DNA of 11,676 nucleotides from Actinomycetes bacterium (lineage in GTDB: Bacteria; Actinomycetota; Acidimicrobiia; Acidimicrobiales; RAAP-2): positions 1-11,676 of the forward strand of contig JANXTQ010000151.1 in the NCBI GenBank assembly GCA_025352305.1. The letters run 5' to 3'. This document shows, in pieces, positions 1-6,702 of this stretch. Each line of letters opens with the position of its first letter. Within the stretch, counting starts at the first letter, position 1. The position numbers and the translations under genes were made by a program. The notes below the pieces were generated by a model. That model did no database searches and had not been told where the DNA came from. It worked only from the letters and a program-made list of their open reading frames with translations.

Positions 1-336
1 CTGCAGTTCGGAATTTTTCTGGTGGCGCTCTACGGCGGATACTTTGGCGCCGGGCTCGGCATCATGTTGCTCGCCGTGATGGGCCTGACGTTGCCCGACG
101 ACCTCGACACGTTGCACGGACTTCGTAGCGCACTGTCATCGGTCATCAACGCGATCGCCGCCACCGTATTCATTATCCGTGGCCACCTCAATATGGAAGC
201 GGTGCCGATGCTCTTGATCGGAACCTTGATTGGCGGGTGGCTTGGTACCCGACTGATTCAACGACTGTCGCCTACGACCGTGCGAGCGATGATTGTGATC
301 ATTGGAGCCGCCACCGCTATTCGCCTCTCGGTGTAG
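1..336 (+). CDS. TauE/SafE-family membrane exporter, C-terminal part (5' end outside window)
   Basis: The frame is open from the first base, so this is the last 111 residues of a longer gene. Residues 12-21 read GGYFGAGLGI, the glycine-rich membrane motif that opens the second half of TauE/SafE proteins. It is followed by a hydrophobic segment, a helix with NAIAATVFIIRG, the GGWLGTRL turn at residues 78-85, and a last hydrophobic helix. Order and spacing match the C-terminal four-helix half of the family, whose members usually have about 250 residues and eight membrane helices. Known members export sulfite, sulfoacetate or related organosulfur anions across the cytoplasmic membrane; many are uncharacterised, so the substrate here is open. 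The next gene on the same strand starts 41 bases after the stop. The family call is solid and the substrate is inference. Confidence 0.82.
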   Translation: MQFGIFLVALYGGYFGAGLGIMLLAVMGLTLPDDLDTLHGLRSALSSVINAIAATVFIIRGHLNMEAVPMLLIGTLIGGWLGTRLIQRLSPTTVRAMIVIIGAATAIRLSV

Positions 337-352
337 CTGCCTACGCAATTGT

Positions 353-363
353 TGACTAAGTCA
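353..363. promoter_or_regulatory. Perfect 11-base dyad TGACTAAGTCA, possible operator
   Basis: TGACT and AGTCA are perfect inverted arms around a single A. The dyad ends one base before the TAAGAT box of the DUF4395 gene, where a bound regulator would interfere with polymerase. A dyad this short can occur by chance and no second copy was found upstream of the other genes. Function is inferred from placement only. Confidence 0.25.
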
Positions 364-364
364 C

Positions 365-370
365 TAAGAT
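365..370 (+). promoter_or_regulatory. TAAGAT -10 element, likely leaderless start for the DUF4395 gene
   Basis: TAAGAT fits the TAnnnT -10 consensus and is followed by 7 bases and then GTG at 378. Transcription would begin at or next to the start codon. No Shine-Dalgarno sequence is properly spaced: the only GGAG (375-378) overlaps the start codon. No convincing -35 box is visible, as is common for actinobacterial leaderless promoters. Confidence 0.45.
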
Positions 371-377
371 TTATGGA

Positions 378-920
378 GTGAATCGGTTCTTTTCCTTCCC
401 CAACCCGGTCAATGAGGCAGCCGCTCGAACGGTGGCGATCGGTGTTGTCGCAATCAGCATCGTCGCGCTGACTACTTCTCAGGCGTGGTTGCTCATTGTG
501 TTGGCCTACGGATTTACAGCTCGCGTCCTGGCGGGACCCAAAATCTCTCCGCTCGGTCGCTTGGCCGTATCCATTGCGGCCCCAGCGATTGCAAAAAGCC
601 GGCGATTTTCTCACTGGGTGAGATTCGTGCCTGGTCCGCCCAAACGATTCGCCCAAGCAATTGGGGCGTTTATGACGTGCAGTGCGGTCGCATTGTGGCT
701 GAGTATTGGTTGGAACGACGCTCGTTGGATGTTGATTCCGTTGATCATTGCCGCCTCGCTCGAAGGATTCGCGGGCTACTGCGTGGGTTGCACGATATTT
801 GGCTGGTTAATTCGTCGGGGACTGGTACCGGCGTCGATCTGTGACGAGTGTGGTGATCTGGCTAGTCGACGTCGTCGGCTCGACGTTGCTCGCGAAGCGG
901 ATCGATCGACCGCTAATTAG
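378..920 (+). CDS. DUF4395 family membrane protein with two CxxC pairs
   Basis: This 180-residue protein has the DUF4395 signature throughout: FPNPVNEAAAR near the N-terminus (residues 7-17), LAYGFTARVLAGPKISPLG (42-60), FVPGPPKRFAQAIGA (83-97) and the closing cysteine block. Hydrophobic segments at about 18-35, 36-52, 90-112 and 116-134 suggest four membrane helices. Two cysteine pairs stand out, CVGC at 135-138 and CDEC at 155-158, spaced as in redox-active or metal-binding sites. The tail after 160 is Arg-rich and hydrophilic. The biochemical role of DUF4395 is not established; members often neighbour thioredoxin- or rhodanese-like genes, and here the upstream gene is a TauE/SafE exporter, which fits a sulfur or thiol role by inference. 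GTG 378 is the first start codon after an in-frame stop at 357-359. Confidence 0.85.
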   Translation: MNRFFSFPNPVNEAAARTVAIGVVAISIVALTTSQAWLLIVLAYGFTARVLAGPKISPLGRLAVSIAAPAIAKSRRFSHWVRFVPGPPKRFAQAIGAFMTCSAVALWLSIGWNDARWMLIPLIIAASLEGFAGYCVGCTIFGWLIRRGLVPASICDECGDLASRRRRLDVAREADRSTAN

Positions 921-961
921 TCAAAAGCGCCGCCCGACGCCAGAACTGCCGGTGCGCCTTC

Positions 962-967
962 TAGATT
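962..967 (+). promoter_or_regulatory. TAGATT, candidate -10 box for the S53 peptidase gene
   Basis: TAGATT fits TAnnnT and would place transcription initiation near 974, leaving a leader of about 20 bases that contains a Shine-Dalgarno GGAG at 986-989, five bases before ATG 995. No good -35 match lies upstream. Read-through from the preceding gene is equally possible, as the gap is only 74 bases. Confidence 0.3.
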
Positions 968-994
968 TGATCCACTACCACCGTTGGAGCACTC

Positions 995-3900
995 ATGTCG
1001 GACCACTCGATTCACCCGTTGATCGCACGACGACGAGTTTTCGTGAGCGTAACGGTGGCGACCGTGGCCGCAGCTCTGTGCGTTCCGCTGAGTGCCGGTG
1101 CGCTCAGCGCGCGTGTGGTTGTTGACAAGGGTGGCGCGATTGCTCACAACGTGCGACTCGTTAGCGCCCCAGCCGCCACCTCTTTCGACGTCGCATTGAT
1201 CGCGCACAACTCGAGTGCGCTCAGCGATTTCATTCGTCAGGTGAGTGACCCCTCGTCGGCCAACTATCGCCATTTCTTGTCGCCCGCTCAGTTCAACTCG
1301 CGCTTCGGAGTGCGAGCGCACACCGTGGCGTCACTACGTCAGTACTTCCAGGGATACGGGCTTCGCGTCACGCGGGCCCTGCGCAGCGGCCTGTTGTTGC
1401 ACGTGAGCGGATCTACGCGAGGAATTGAGCGGGCCTTTAACGCCACGATCATCGCGGTCAAGAGGTCCGACGGAGTGATCGCGACGCAGTTCTCGGGCAC
1501 GGCGAGCCTGCCTCGTGAGCTTGCTCACTCCATTCGCGCCGTTGCGGGACTCACGACGTGGAGAGGCCCCCACGCGCTTTCGGTGCACTCTCACGCAACG
1601 GCCAAAACCACGATTGCTCCGCGCATTACAACGCCGTCGTCCTGTGCCGGCGCGCAGAACTACGCCAACTCAAACTCCGGCGAGTTCACTGCATTGCAAC
1701 AGGCAAGCGGATACGGCCTCAACGCTCAGTGGCTCAACGGATTTAATGGAGCGGGTCAGACCATTGCCGTCTACGAACTTGCGGCCTATCGCTTGAGCGA
1801 TTTGCAGCACTACTGGAGTTGCTACGGGCTTAGCCCCAGTTTTTCCAATGTCAGCGTTGACGGTGGAACGTCCAGCACGTCGGGACAAGAAGAAGCCAAC
1901 CTCGATATTCAAGAGGTATCCGCGCTGGCTCCTGGAGCCACCATCACGGTGTACACCGGCCCGAACTCGGGTTCTGGTCCCATTGACGTGTACGCGGCCA
2001 TCGCTAATGCCGACACCGCATCGGTCACGACCACCTCATGGGGTGCGTGCGAGATTCGCCAAATCGGCCTCTCCGACATGCAAAGTGAGCAGACTATTTT
2101 TTCCCAAATGGCCGCTCAGGGCCAGAGCGTCTTTGCGTCGGCCGGTGACGCGGGCTCTTCGGACTGCGCAGTGGGTAACGGCAACGGTCTCGCGGTGGAC
2201 GACCCGGCGAGCCAACCCCTCGTCACGAGCGTGGGGGGCCTCGCCATTACGTCGTTTGCTCAATCATCGCCGCCTACCAATCTCGTTCAAGCGGTGTGGA
2301 ACGACGGCGTGCCCGCCGGCGGAGCCGGCGGTGGCGGGGTCTCGGGCGTGTGGTCGCAACCGTCGTGGCAGTCCGGAGCAACTGTCGGCAACCTGGGTGG
2401 TAGAGGCGTGCCCGACCTCTCGGTGATGGCCGATCCGAACACCGGCTTCATTGATTACAACGGCGGCCACTGGGGCGCGGTCGGTGGAACATCGATTGGT
2501 TCGCCCATCATGGCGGCCCTAGCGGCAACGGCCAATCAGGCCTGTTCCACCCGTCTCGGTTTAATCAATCCGAGCATCTACGAGATGGGCGATCTCGGCA
2601 CGGGACTGAACGACGTGACGAGCGGCACCAACGCGATTCCCGGTAACGGAACGGGCGGACTGTACAGCGCCAAGGCCGGATACGACTTGGCCTCAGGCTT
2701 TGGAAGTCCCGATCCCAGCAACTTCATATCCGCGCTCTGTCAGAGTCTGCCGTCGGCGGTTCATTCGAGCGTGACGCGCTCGCCACTCGCCGGTGCGGTT
2801 GACCTCGCCAGTGGCGTGACGGTGACGTTGCACGCGCGCACCACGTCGGACACGCCCATTGGATTTGCCTCACCCACCGTCAACGCCAGTCAGTTTGCCG
2901 CTCACGTCATCGTCACCCCACTCAGTGCTCTCACGGACACCTCGGGCGACATTTCGTACCTCGTTAGTTCCAATCGCACCGGAACGGCGACCCTCAATTT
3001 CGTTATGGGCAACGTCGCGGTCGGATCGATCGCGGTGAGTTTTAGCTCCTCGGTCCAAGTACACACCGCGCAACTCAGTTCGCTCGGCGGCATTGCCAGC
3101 ACGCTCGTGAGCGACACCACCGGATCGGGCCAGCGCGTGGCGCTCGAAATCACCAGCGCGGGGCACCTCTTAGAAACCGCCGGAGCTTTCGGCGCGGTGA
3201 CGGACCTGTCGAAAAAACTCAAGTTGATGATGGTTGCGGGAACCCCGGCGCTCTCGTGCGGTCCAACGAGTTGTGTCGCTGCGGTCAACGTGGGCGGTCA
3301 CATTGTTCTGCTGCGAAATGTGAACACCCCCGCCAGTGCAAGCGCCACCGATCTCGCCAAGAGTTCCGCACTCGCCAAGGGCGCTCAGAACTCGACCGCC
3401 GCGGTCGTGGATTCGCGTACAGCGGGATATCTCACCGTGACGTGGCTCACCAGTTCCGGCCAGTGCATCGTGGCTCGTTGGAGCTTTGCGACCAATAAGT
3501 ACACCTTCACGAATCTGTCGAGCACCCTGTCGCTGCCCAAGGCGACCGGTCGTACGGCACTCGTTGTGGACTCGTCGAGCAAGGCCGTCGTAGCGCTGCA
3601 CGTCGGCTCGAGCTACCGCATTGCCCTTTTCAACACGGTCAGCTCGAGTGAAAACGTGACCGTCCTCGCGGGTTACAACTCGAGCGCCAGTGGCGCACTC
3701 ATTACGGCTCCGATACTGCGACGGGACCCCGCTTCGGGAGCCTTAGAGCTCTTAGGTCGAACAACGGCCGGTCGACTCGTGGTCTTCAGCGCCAGCGCGC
3801 TCTCTCCCGATCAAATCAGTGCTGCCGTGATTATTGCTAACTCCGGTGTTACTGGCGCTGCATTCATCACCGGCGTGAGCACCTATGCGCCGGCCGCCAT

Positions 3901-4066
3901 TGTCTACCTAACGAGCGCCGGAGCGCAGTTGGCGCTGCAGGTACCGGGATGGAACTCCGTATCCGTCAAGGTGCTCACCGGTGCGGTACTACCCAACGGG
4001 GCCTTGAGCGGCGGTCCTACGCCGGTCGTGGTTTCCGGATCGGTTGCCTACCAAATTTCTGCCTGA
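995..4066 (+). CDS. Secreted S53 (sedolisin/pro-kumamolisin) peptidase with long C-terminal extension
   Basis: A 1023-residue exported serine-carboxyl peptidase. The ATG is set by GGAG five bases upstream. Residues 1-38 form a signal peptide: RRR at 12-14, then a hydrophobic core and an Ala-rich end. The pro-kumamolisin activation domain spans about 55-190 (for example YRHFLSPAQFNSRFG, 91-105). The S53 catalytic domain spans about 218-583. E300 and D304 form the EANLD motif, D385 lies in SAGDAG as the oxyanion aspartate, and S500 lies in GGTSIGSP as the nucleophile, so the full catalytic set is present. NDVTSG (539-544) and GYDLASGFGSPD (562-573) match the family's calcium-binding region. Such enzymes cut proteins outside the cell, usually at acid pH, after self-removal of the propeptide. 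From about 588 there is an Ig-like stretch, then about six repeats of roughly 50 residues (687-1023) resembling a beta-propeller. No sorting signal or C-terminal membrane anchor is seen, so release or non-covalent attachment is likely. Confidence 0.93.
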   Translation: MSDHSIHPLIARRRVFVSVTVATVAAALCVPLSAGALSARVVVDKGGAIAHNVRLVSAPAATSFDVALIAHNSSALSDFIRQVSDPSSANYRHFLSPAQFNSRFGVRAHTVASLRQYFQGYGLRVTRALRSGLLLHVSGSTRGIERAFNATIIAVKRSDGVIATQFSGTASLPRELAHSIRAVAGLTTWRGPHALSVHSHATAKTTIAPRITTPSSCAGAQNYANSNSGEFTALQQASGYGLNAQWLNGFNGAGQTIAVYELAAYRLSDLQHYWSCYGLSPSFSNVSVDGGTSSTSGQEEANLDIQEVSALAPGATITVYTGPNSGSGPIDVYAAIANADTASVTTTSWGACEIRQIGLSDMQSEQTIFSQMAAQGQSVFASAGDAGSSDCAVGNGNGLAVDDPASQPLVTSVGGLAITSFAQSSPPTNLVQAVWNDGVPAGGAGGGGVSGVWSQPSWQSGATVGNLGGRGVPDLSVMADPNTGFIDYNGGHWGAVGGTSIGSPIMAALAATANQACSTRLGLINPSIYEMGDLGTGLNDVTSGTNAIPGNGTGGLYSAKAGYDLASGFGSPDPSNFISALCQSLPSAVHSSVTRSPLAGAVDLASGVTVTLHARTTSDTPIGFASPTVNASQFAAHVIVTPLSALTDTSGDISYLVSSNRTGTATLNFVMGNVAVGSIAVSFSSSVQVHTAQLSSLGGIASTLVSDTTGSGQRVALEITSAGHLLETAGAFGAVTDLSKKLKLMMVAGTPALSCGPTSCVAAVNVGGHIVLLRNVNTPASASATDLAKSSALAKGAQNSTAAVVDSRTAGYLTVTWLTSSGQCIVARWSFATNKYTFTNLSSTLSLPKATGRTALVVDSSSKAVVALHVGSSYRIALFNTVSSSENVTVLAGYNSSASGALITAPILRRDPASGALELLGRTTAGRLVVFSASALSPDQISAAVIIANSGVTGAAFITGVSTYAPAAIVYLTSAGAQLALQVPGWNSVSVKVLTGAVLPNGALSGGPTPVVVSGSVAYQISA
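3053..4063 (+). repeat. Propeller-like repeat region of the S53 peptidase (residues 687-1023)
   Basis: About six units of roughly 50 residues can be laid out by eye. Each holds a beta-strand pair around a glycine turn: SAGHLLETAG, VGGHIVLLRN, SSGQCIVARW, GSSYRIALFN, TAGRLVVFSA, SAGAQLALQV. Each pair is followed by a Ser/Thr/Ala-rich linker strand. This period is typical of beta-propeller blades, and the short final strand (SVAYQISA) could close the ring. The fold is inferred from pattern, not from a recognised family. A similar region lies in the next gene. Confidence 0.45.
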
Positions 4067-4153
4067 CCCCGTTGCTCACGGGCGTTCTCATAGACTTTGT
4101 GCCGGGTGGAGGTCCCTCGATGGGCGCGTATGCGCCCCGGAAGAAGGACACGA

Positions 4154-6430
4154 GTGCGAGTGAGTCGGGTATCACGCGCTATCGGCGCGGCCGTAGGCGT
4201 CTGCGTCAGTGTCGTGAGTGCGCTGGGGCCTTCGCTAGACGCCGCCGCGAACCTCAGCACCGCCAACGCGGCGAACAGTTCGACAACTCCGCGCACCGTC
4301 GCCAGCACGCCGAGTGGACTACCCCTCTACGAATTCACGCGCACCGGTACCGCGAATCTGCCGTGGGTGGCGAGTTCTTTGGTCAAGCTCACCCGCGGCG
4401 CCACGATGAGCGCCGGACCACGCACCGTCGAACGCCAGGGTGTGGACATTGTGGCCTTTGCCACCTCGACTCACGACGTCAGCTTTCTCAGCACGGGGAC
4501 TGTTCCAACGACGTACCTCGATCTCACGACGTTGCTCGCGCTGCCGGCCGCAGCGGACGCCCCGGTTCCTTTTTACGACTCGCTCGGTCGACTGAATTTG
4601 GTCTACACCGCGAGCAACTCGCACGTTGTTCTCGTTACCAACACCCCGCTGTCGGCGACGCCGGTGCTCTCACACGCCGTGGGTTTTGTTCACCGCGAGT
4701 GGATTGTTCACGACCTGAGTGCACTCTCGGTGTCCTCGAGTCGTCCGGCGGGTTTTCTCGCCGCGGGGCAACTCGACGCCACCGTGTCCGCCAACAACGA
4801 ACTAATTGCACTGCGCACGCCGGCGGGCGAGTTGGTCTGCTTTCGCGTGAGCGCGCAGCGTCCCGTCACCCTGGTGTCAGCGACACTGGTAGCCAGTTCG
4901 GTGAGTTCGACGCCGAGTTTTGTGGGCGCGCTCAGTGACCACGTCGCCAACGTCGCGGCGGTCAGCTCGAGTGGTCACCTCGTTGTTTACCGCAACCTCA
5001 CTGGTGAGCTCTGGACGGCTACGGACGTCACGAGCCAATTAAAAACTCCCACGCTCACTCGCTACGTCGCCGGCGCCAAGACCAGTTCGGTGATTTACTT
5101 AGCCGGCGTGTCTCAAGCAACGGGAGCGGTCTGGCTGAGCACCGCCACGCTCGCCAAAGGCGCCCTGACGTGGACCAGCGTGAACGTCACCGCCGCTACC
5201 GCGAACAACGCTGCCCCGGGTCCCGCACTCGCGGGCCAGTTGGCCGTGACCTTGACGGGCACCTACGTATCTATTGGGGGACGGGCTGCGGACTGGGGCA
5301 ATCTGTTTGAGTACGCCAACAACGGGTTGAAGTCCACGTGGATTGCGAGCGACGTGTCCGCCGCGGGTGGCATAAACGCGCGCACCGTCGGCGCGCAGGT
5401 TGCCGCAGTGGATCCGGGCGGCAAGGTGAACTTCTTTGCGGGCGCGGTCTCCTCGCCGGCCACACCGGGCGTGGGAATATACGACGTACCGAGTAACGAC
5501 ATGAGCCACGTCATCAGTGACGGCTGGCCCATCATTGGCGTGACCGGAGGCCTCGGCACGTCGGGCTCTCCGTGGGTCCAGACCACGGCCACGGCGTCAA
5601 TTCCCTACAGCCCGGACTTTCAAACCGGCAGCGTCATTCAAAAATCCGCGAAGCGCACGACGTGGCTCAGTTTTTGGACCGTGAGTGGACCGAGTGCGAC
5701 CGAGACCGTTTCTCCCGCTACCTATCAAGCACACGCCTTCACGGCGGGCGCCGCCGTAGCCAAACAGATAGACCAGTACGCCAACTTTGGTCTGAATCTA
5801 AAACCGGACTGGGTGATTTTGGACCCCGAGGGTTACCCGGACCTGCACTCTCAGATGGACGGCATTGACGTGGCCTCGATCAAAGGCAAGGCCGGAGTTG
5901 TAACGGTCACGACCGTGTCATCAACGCCGCTGACGACCGGGACCAAGATCAACTTGATTTACACCGGAGTGGGCTCGCTCAATATTTCCAACGTGCCCAT
6001 CACGGTGACGTCGCCGCACAGTTTCACTTTCACGGGCAGTTTTGTGGGCACGCTCAATCAGACGGGCAAAGTCACCAACCAGAGCTTGATGCGCGCGTGG
6101 TGGGCCGCAACGATCACTGGTTGGCGAAACGGCATTACGTCGGTGGATCCGTCACTCAATCCTGGGATCTACACCGAGATGTCCCAGTACTCCACGATGA
6201 ACATTGCTAATCAGCCCATGCCGGTGTTCATGGCCATTGCTTGGGGTGGCGGCGGACCCGTGGCGATTTCGCACAGTTCCAACGTGCTCGGCTTTATTGA
6301 GTTTGGCAATCGCTGCATCTCCGGCCAGGTGCAAAAACAACTCCAAATGTTCCAGTCACCGCCCTGGAACGCGCTGTACAACACGGTCCAGTTCAATCCT
6401 CCGGGGTACTGCACCCCCCACACGCCGTAA
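4154..6430 (+). CDS. Exported protein: propeller-like repeats plus glycoside-hydrolase-like barrel with insert
   Basis: From GTG 4154 the product has 758 residues. This start has AAGAAGGA at 4141-4148, five bases away, and gives a classic signal peptide: MRVSRVSR, a hydrophobic core and Ala-rich end by about residue 33. TTG 4097 and ATG 4130 are in frame but lack a well-placed ribosome site. Residues about 78-430 hold repeats like those ending the upstream peptidase (SSGHLVVYRN, GRLNLVYTA, GKVNFFAGA). From about 441 a different domain begins. It has WLSFWTVSG, a helix with AAVAKQIDQYANFG, then KPDWVILDPEGYPD with acidic D557 and E559 ending a predicted strand. It continues after an insert with WWAATITGWRNG, DPSLNPGIYTEMSQYS and VFMAIAWGGGGP. 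This strand-helix alternation resembles TIM-barrel glycosidases of the DUF1906 or GH25 type, but I cannot name the family; the acidic pair is only a candidate active site. C721 and C753 could form a disulfide. It lies 87 bases after the peptidase gene, probably co-transcribed. Confidence 0.8.
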   Translation: MRVSRVSRAIGAAVGVCVSVVSALGPSLDAAANLSTANAANSSTTPRTVASTPSGLPLYEFTRTGTANLPWVASSLVKLTRGATMSAGPRTVERQGVDIVAFATSTHDVSFLSTGTVPTTYLDLTTLLALPAAADAPVPFYDSLGRLNLVYTASNSHVVLVTNTPLSATPVLSHAVGFVHREWIVHDLSALSVSSSRPAGFLAAGQLDATVSANNELIALRTPAGELVCFRVSAQRPVTLVSATLVASSVSSTPSFVGALSDHVANVAAVSSSGHLVVYRNLTGELWTATDVTSQLKTPTLTRYVAGAKTSSVIYLAGVSQATGAVWLSTATLAKGALTWTSVNVTAATANNAAPGPALAGQLAVTLTGTYVSIGGRAADWGNLFEYANNGLKSTWIASDVSAAGGINARTVGAQVAAVDPGGKVNFFAGAVSSPATPGVGIYDVPSNDMSHVISDGWPIIGVTGGLGTSGSPWVQTTATASIPYSPDFQTGSVIQKSAKRTTWLSFWTVSGPSATETVSPATYQAHAFTAGAAVAKQIDQYANFGLNLKPDWVILDPEGYPDLHSQMDGIDVASIKGKAGVVTVTTVSSTPLTTGTKINLIYTGVGSLNISNVPITVTSPHSFTFTGSFVGTLNQTGKVTNQSLMRAWWAATITGWRNGITSVDPSLNPGIYTEMSQYSTMNIANQPMPVFMAIAWGGGGPVAISHSSNVLGFIEFGNRCISGQVQKQLQMFQSPPWNALYNTVQFNPPGYCTPHTP
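4385..5443 (+). repeat. Propeller-like repeat region of the barrel protein (residues about 78-430)
   Basis: Roughly six units of 45-60 residues recur with a strand-glycine-strand core: DSLGRLNLVYTAS, SANNELIALRT, SSGHLVVYRNLTGELW, QATGAVWLSTA, DWGNLFEYANNG and DPGGKVNFFAGA. The linkers are Ser/Thr/Ala-rich. Core pattern and period resemble the C-terminal region of the preceding peptidase. Blade borders are approximate and the propeller fold is inference. Confidence 0.42.
5882..6082 (+). other. Beta-rich insert of about 67 residues inside the barrel-like domain
   Basis: Residues about 577-643 interrupt the barrel-like domain between the strand bearing LDPEG and the helix with WWAATITGW. The insert is Thr/Val/Ser-rich and reads as alternating beta strands: VVTVTTVSSTPL, TGTKINLIYTG, ISNVPITVTSP, HSFTFTGSF. 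It resembles small Ig-like surface modules with a 'transition ... property ... experienced feature' layout found in secreted and phage-structural proteins. Boundaries are set by where the barrel-like pattern stops and resumes. Confidence 0.4.
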
Positions 6431-6433
6431 TCT
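6428..6433 (+). promoter_or_regulatory. TAATCT -10 element, likely leaderless start for the coiled-coil gene
   Basis: TAATCT includes the TAA stop of the preceding gene and is followed by 8 bases and GTG 6442. No Shine-Dalgarno sequence lies between the two genes. The same hexamer precedes the small membrane gene at 11038, which strengthens the reading. No clear -35 box is visible. Confidence 0.4.
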
Positions 6434-6441
6434 CTATTTTC

Positions 6442-6702
6442 GTGAGCGACGAGAACCCATCAGAACCAAAGTCGGACTCCACCATTGGCGGCGACCTACG
6501 CGACCTGATTCGCCACGTCGCTCAGCCCGTCATTGATCAGATCGACGGACGCCTGCGATCACAGATTGACGTTCGCGTCGATGAGCGAGTCGATGGTCGA
6601 GTCGAAGCCCTACTCGCTGACAAATTGGCGCTCGTAGAGCGCGCGGTGGCGGACTTGGACCGCGCGGTGCGCGAACTCCAGGAAAAACTAAACGCCTCCT
6701 AA
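6442..6702 (+). CDS. Small coiled-coil protein of unknown function
   Basis: This 86-residue protein starts at GTG 6442, 11 bases after the previous stop. It has no signal peptide or membrane segment. After a polar, acidic N-terminus, residues about 18-84 are almost wholly helix-forming with regular hydrophobic spacing: LRDLIRHVAQPVIDQIDG, then RVDERVDGRVEALLADKL, then VERAVADLDRAVRELQEKL. The middle part repeats the pattern (D/E)xRV. This suggests an elongated helix or coiled-coil oligomer, perhaps a cytoplasmic partner or scaffold. I do not recognise a family. Its TAA stop shares bases with the TAG stop of the opposing helicase gene. Steady coding character and a plausible promoter support it as a real gene, but expression is unproven. 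Confidence 0.68.
   Translation: MSDENPSEPKSDSTIGGDLRDLIRHVAQPVIDQIDGRLRSQIDVRVDERVDGRVEALLADKLALVERAVADLDRAVRELQEKLNAS
6699..6702. other. Four-base overlap of convergent stop codons
   Basis: The bases CTAA contain TAA of the + strand coiled-coil gene (6700-6702) and TAG of the - strand helicase gene (complement of 6699-6701). The two genes therefore meet tail to tail with no spacer, and no terminator hairpin separates them. Confidence 0.85.

Noticed and set aside
258..656. 132-codon minus strand open frame opposite the TauE/SafE and DUF4395 genes
   Set aside because: It overlaps two genes with clear family signatures on the other strand and encodes no recognisable pattern.
2307..2342. GC-rich imperfect repeat (GCCGGCGG-like) inside the S53 gene
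   Set aside because: It encodes the glycine-rich loop before GVWSQPSWQ that is normal in S53 peptidases and needs no other explanation.
4068..4082. Hairpin CCCGT-TGCTC-ACGGG after the S53 stop codon, considered as a terminator
   Set aside because: The stem has only five base pairs and no T-run follows, so it does not qualify as an intrinsic terminator; the downstream gene is probably co-transcribed.
4091..4096. TAGACT, considered as a -10 box for the barrel protein gene
   Set aside because: It fits TAnnnT, but no -35 match is correctly spaced and a single short box in an 87-base gap is weak; co-transcription with the peptidase gene explains expression.
4097..4153. TTG 4097 or ATG 4130 as alternative starts of the barrel protein
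   Set aside because: Neither has a properly spaced ribosome site; GGAGG at 4107-4111 is 18 bases from ATG 4130. GTG 4154 has AAGAAGGA five bases away and yields a normal short signal peptide. ATG 4130 remains the second choice.
3949..4938. 329-codon + strand open frame crossing the end of the S53 gene and the start of the barrel protein gene
   Set aside because: It runs in a different frame from both real genes, is extremely Arg-rich with no domain or signal peptide, and overlaps well-supported coding sequence on both sides.
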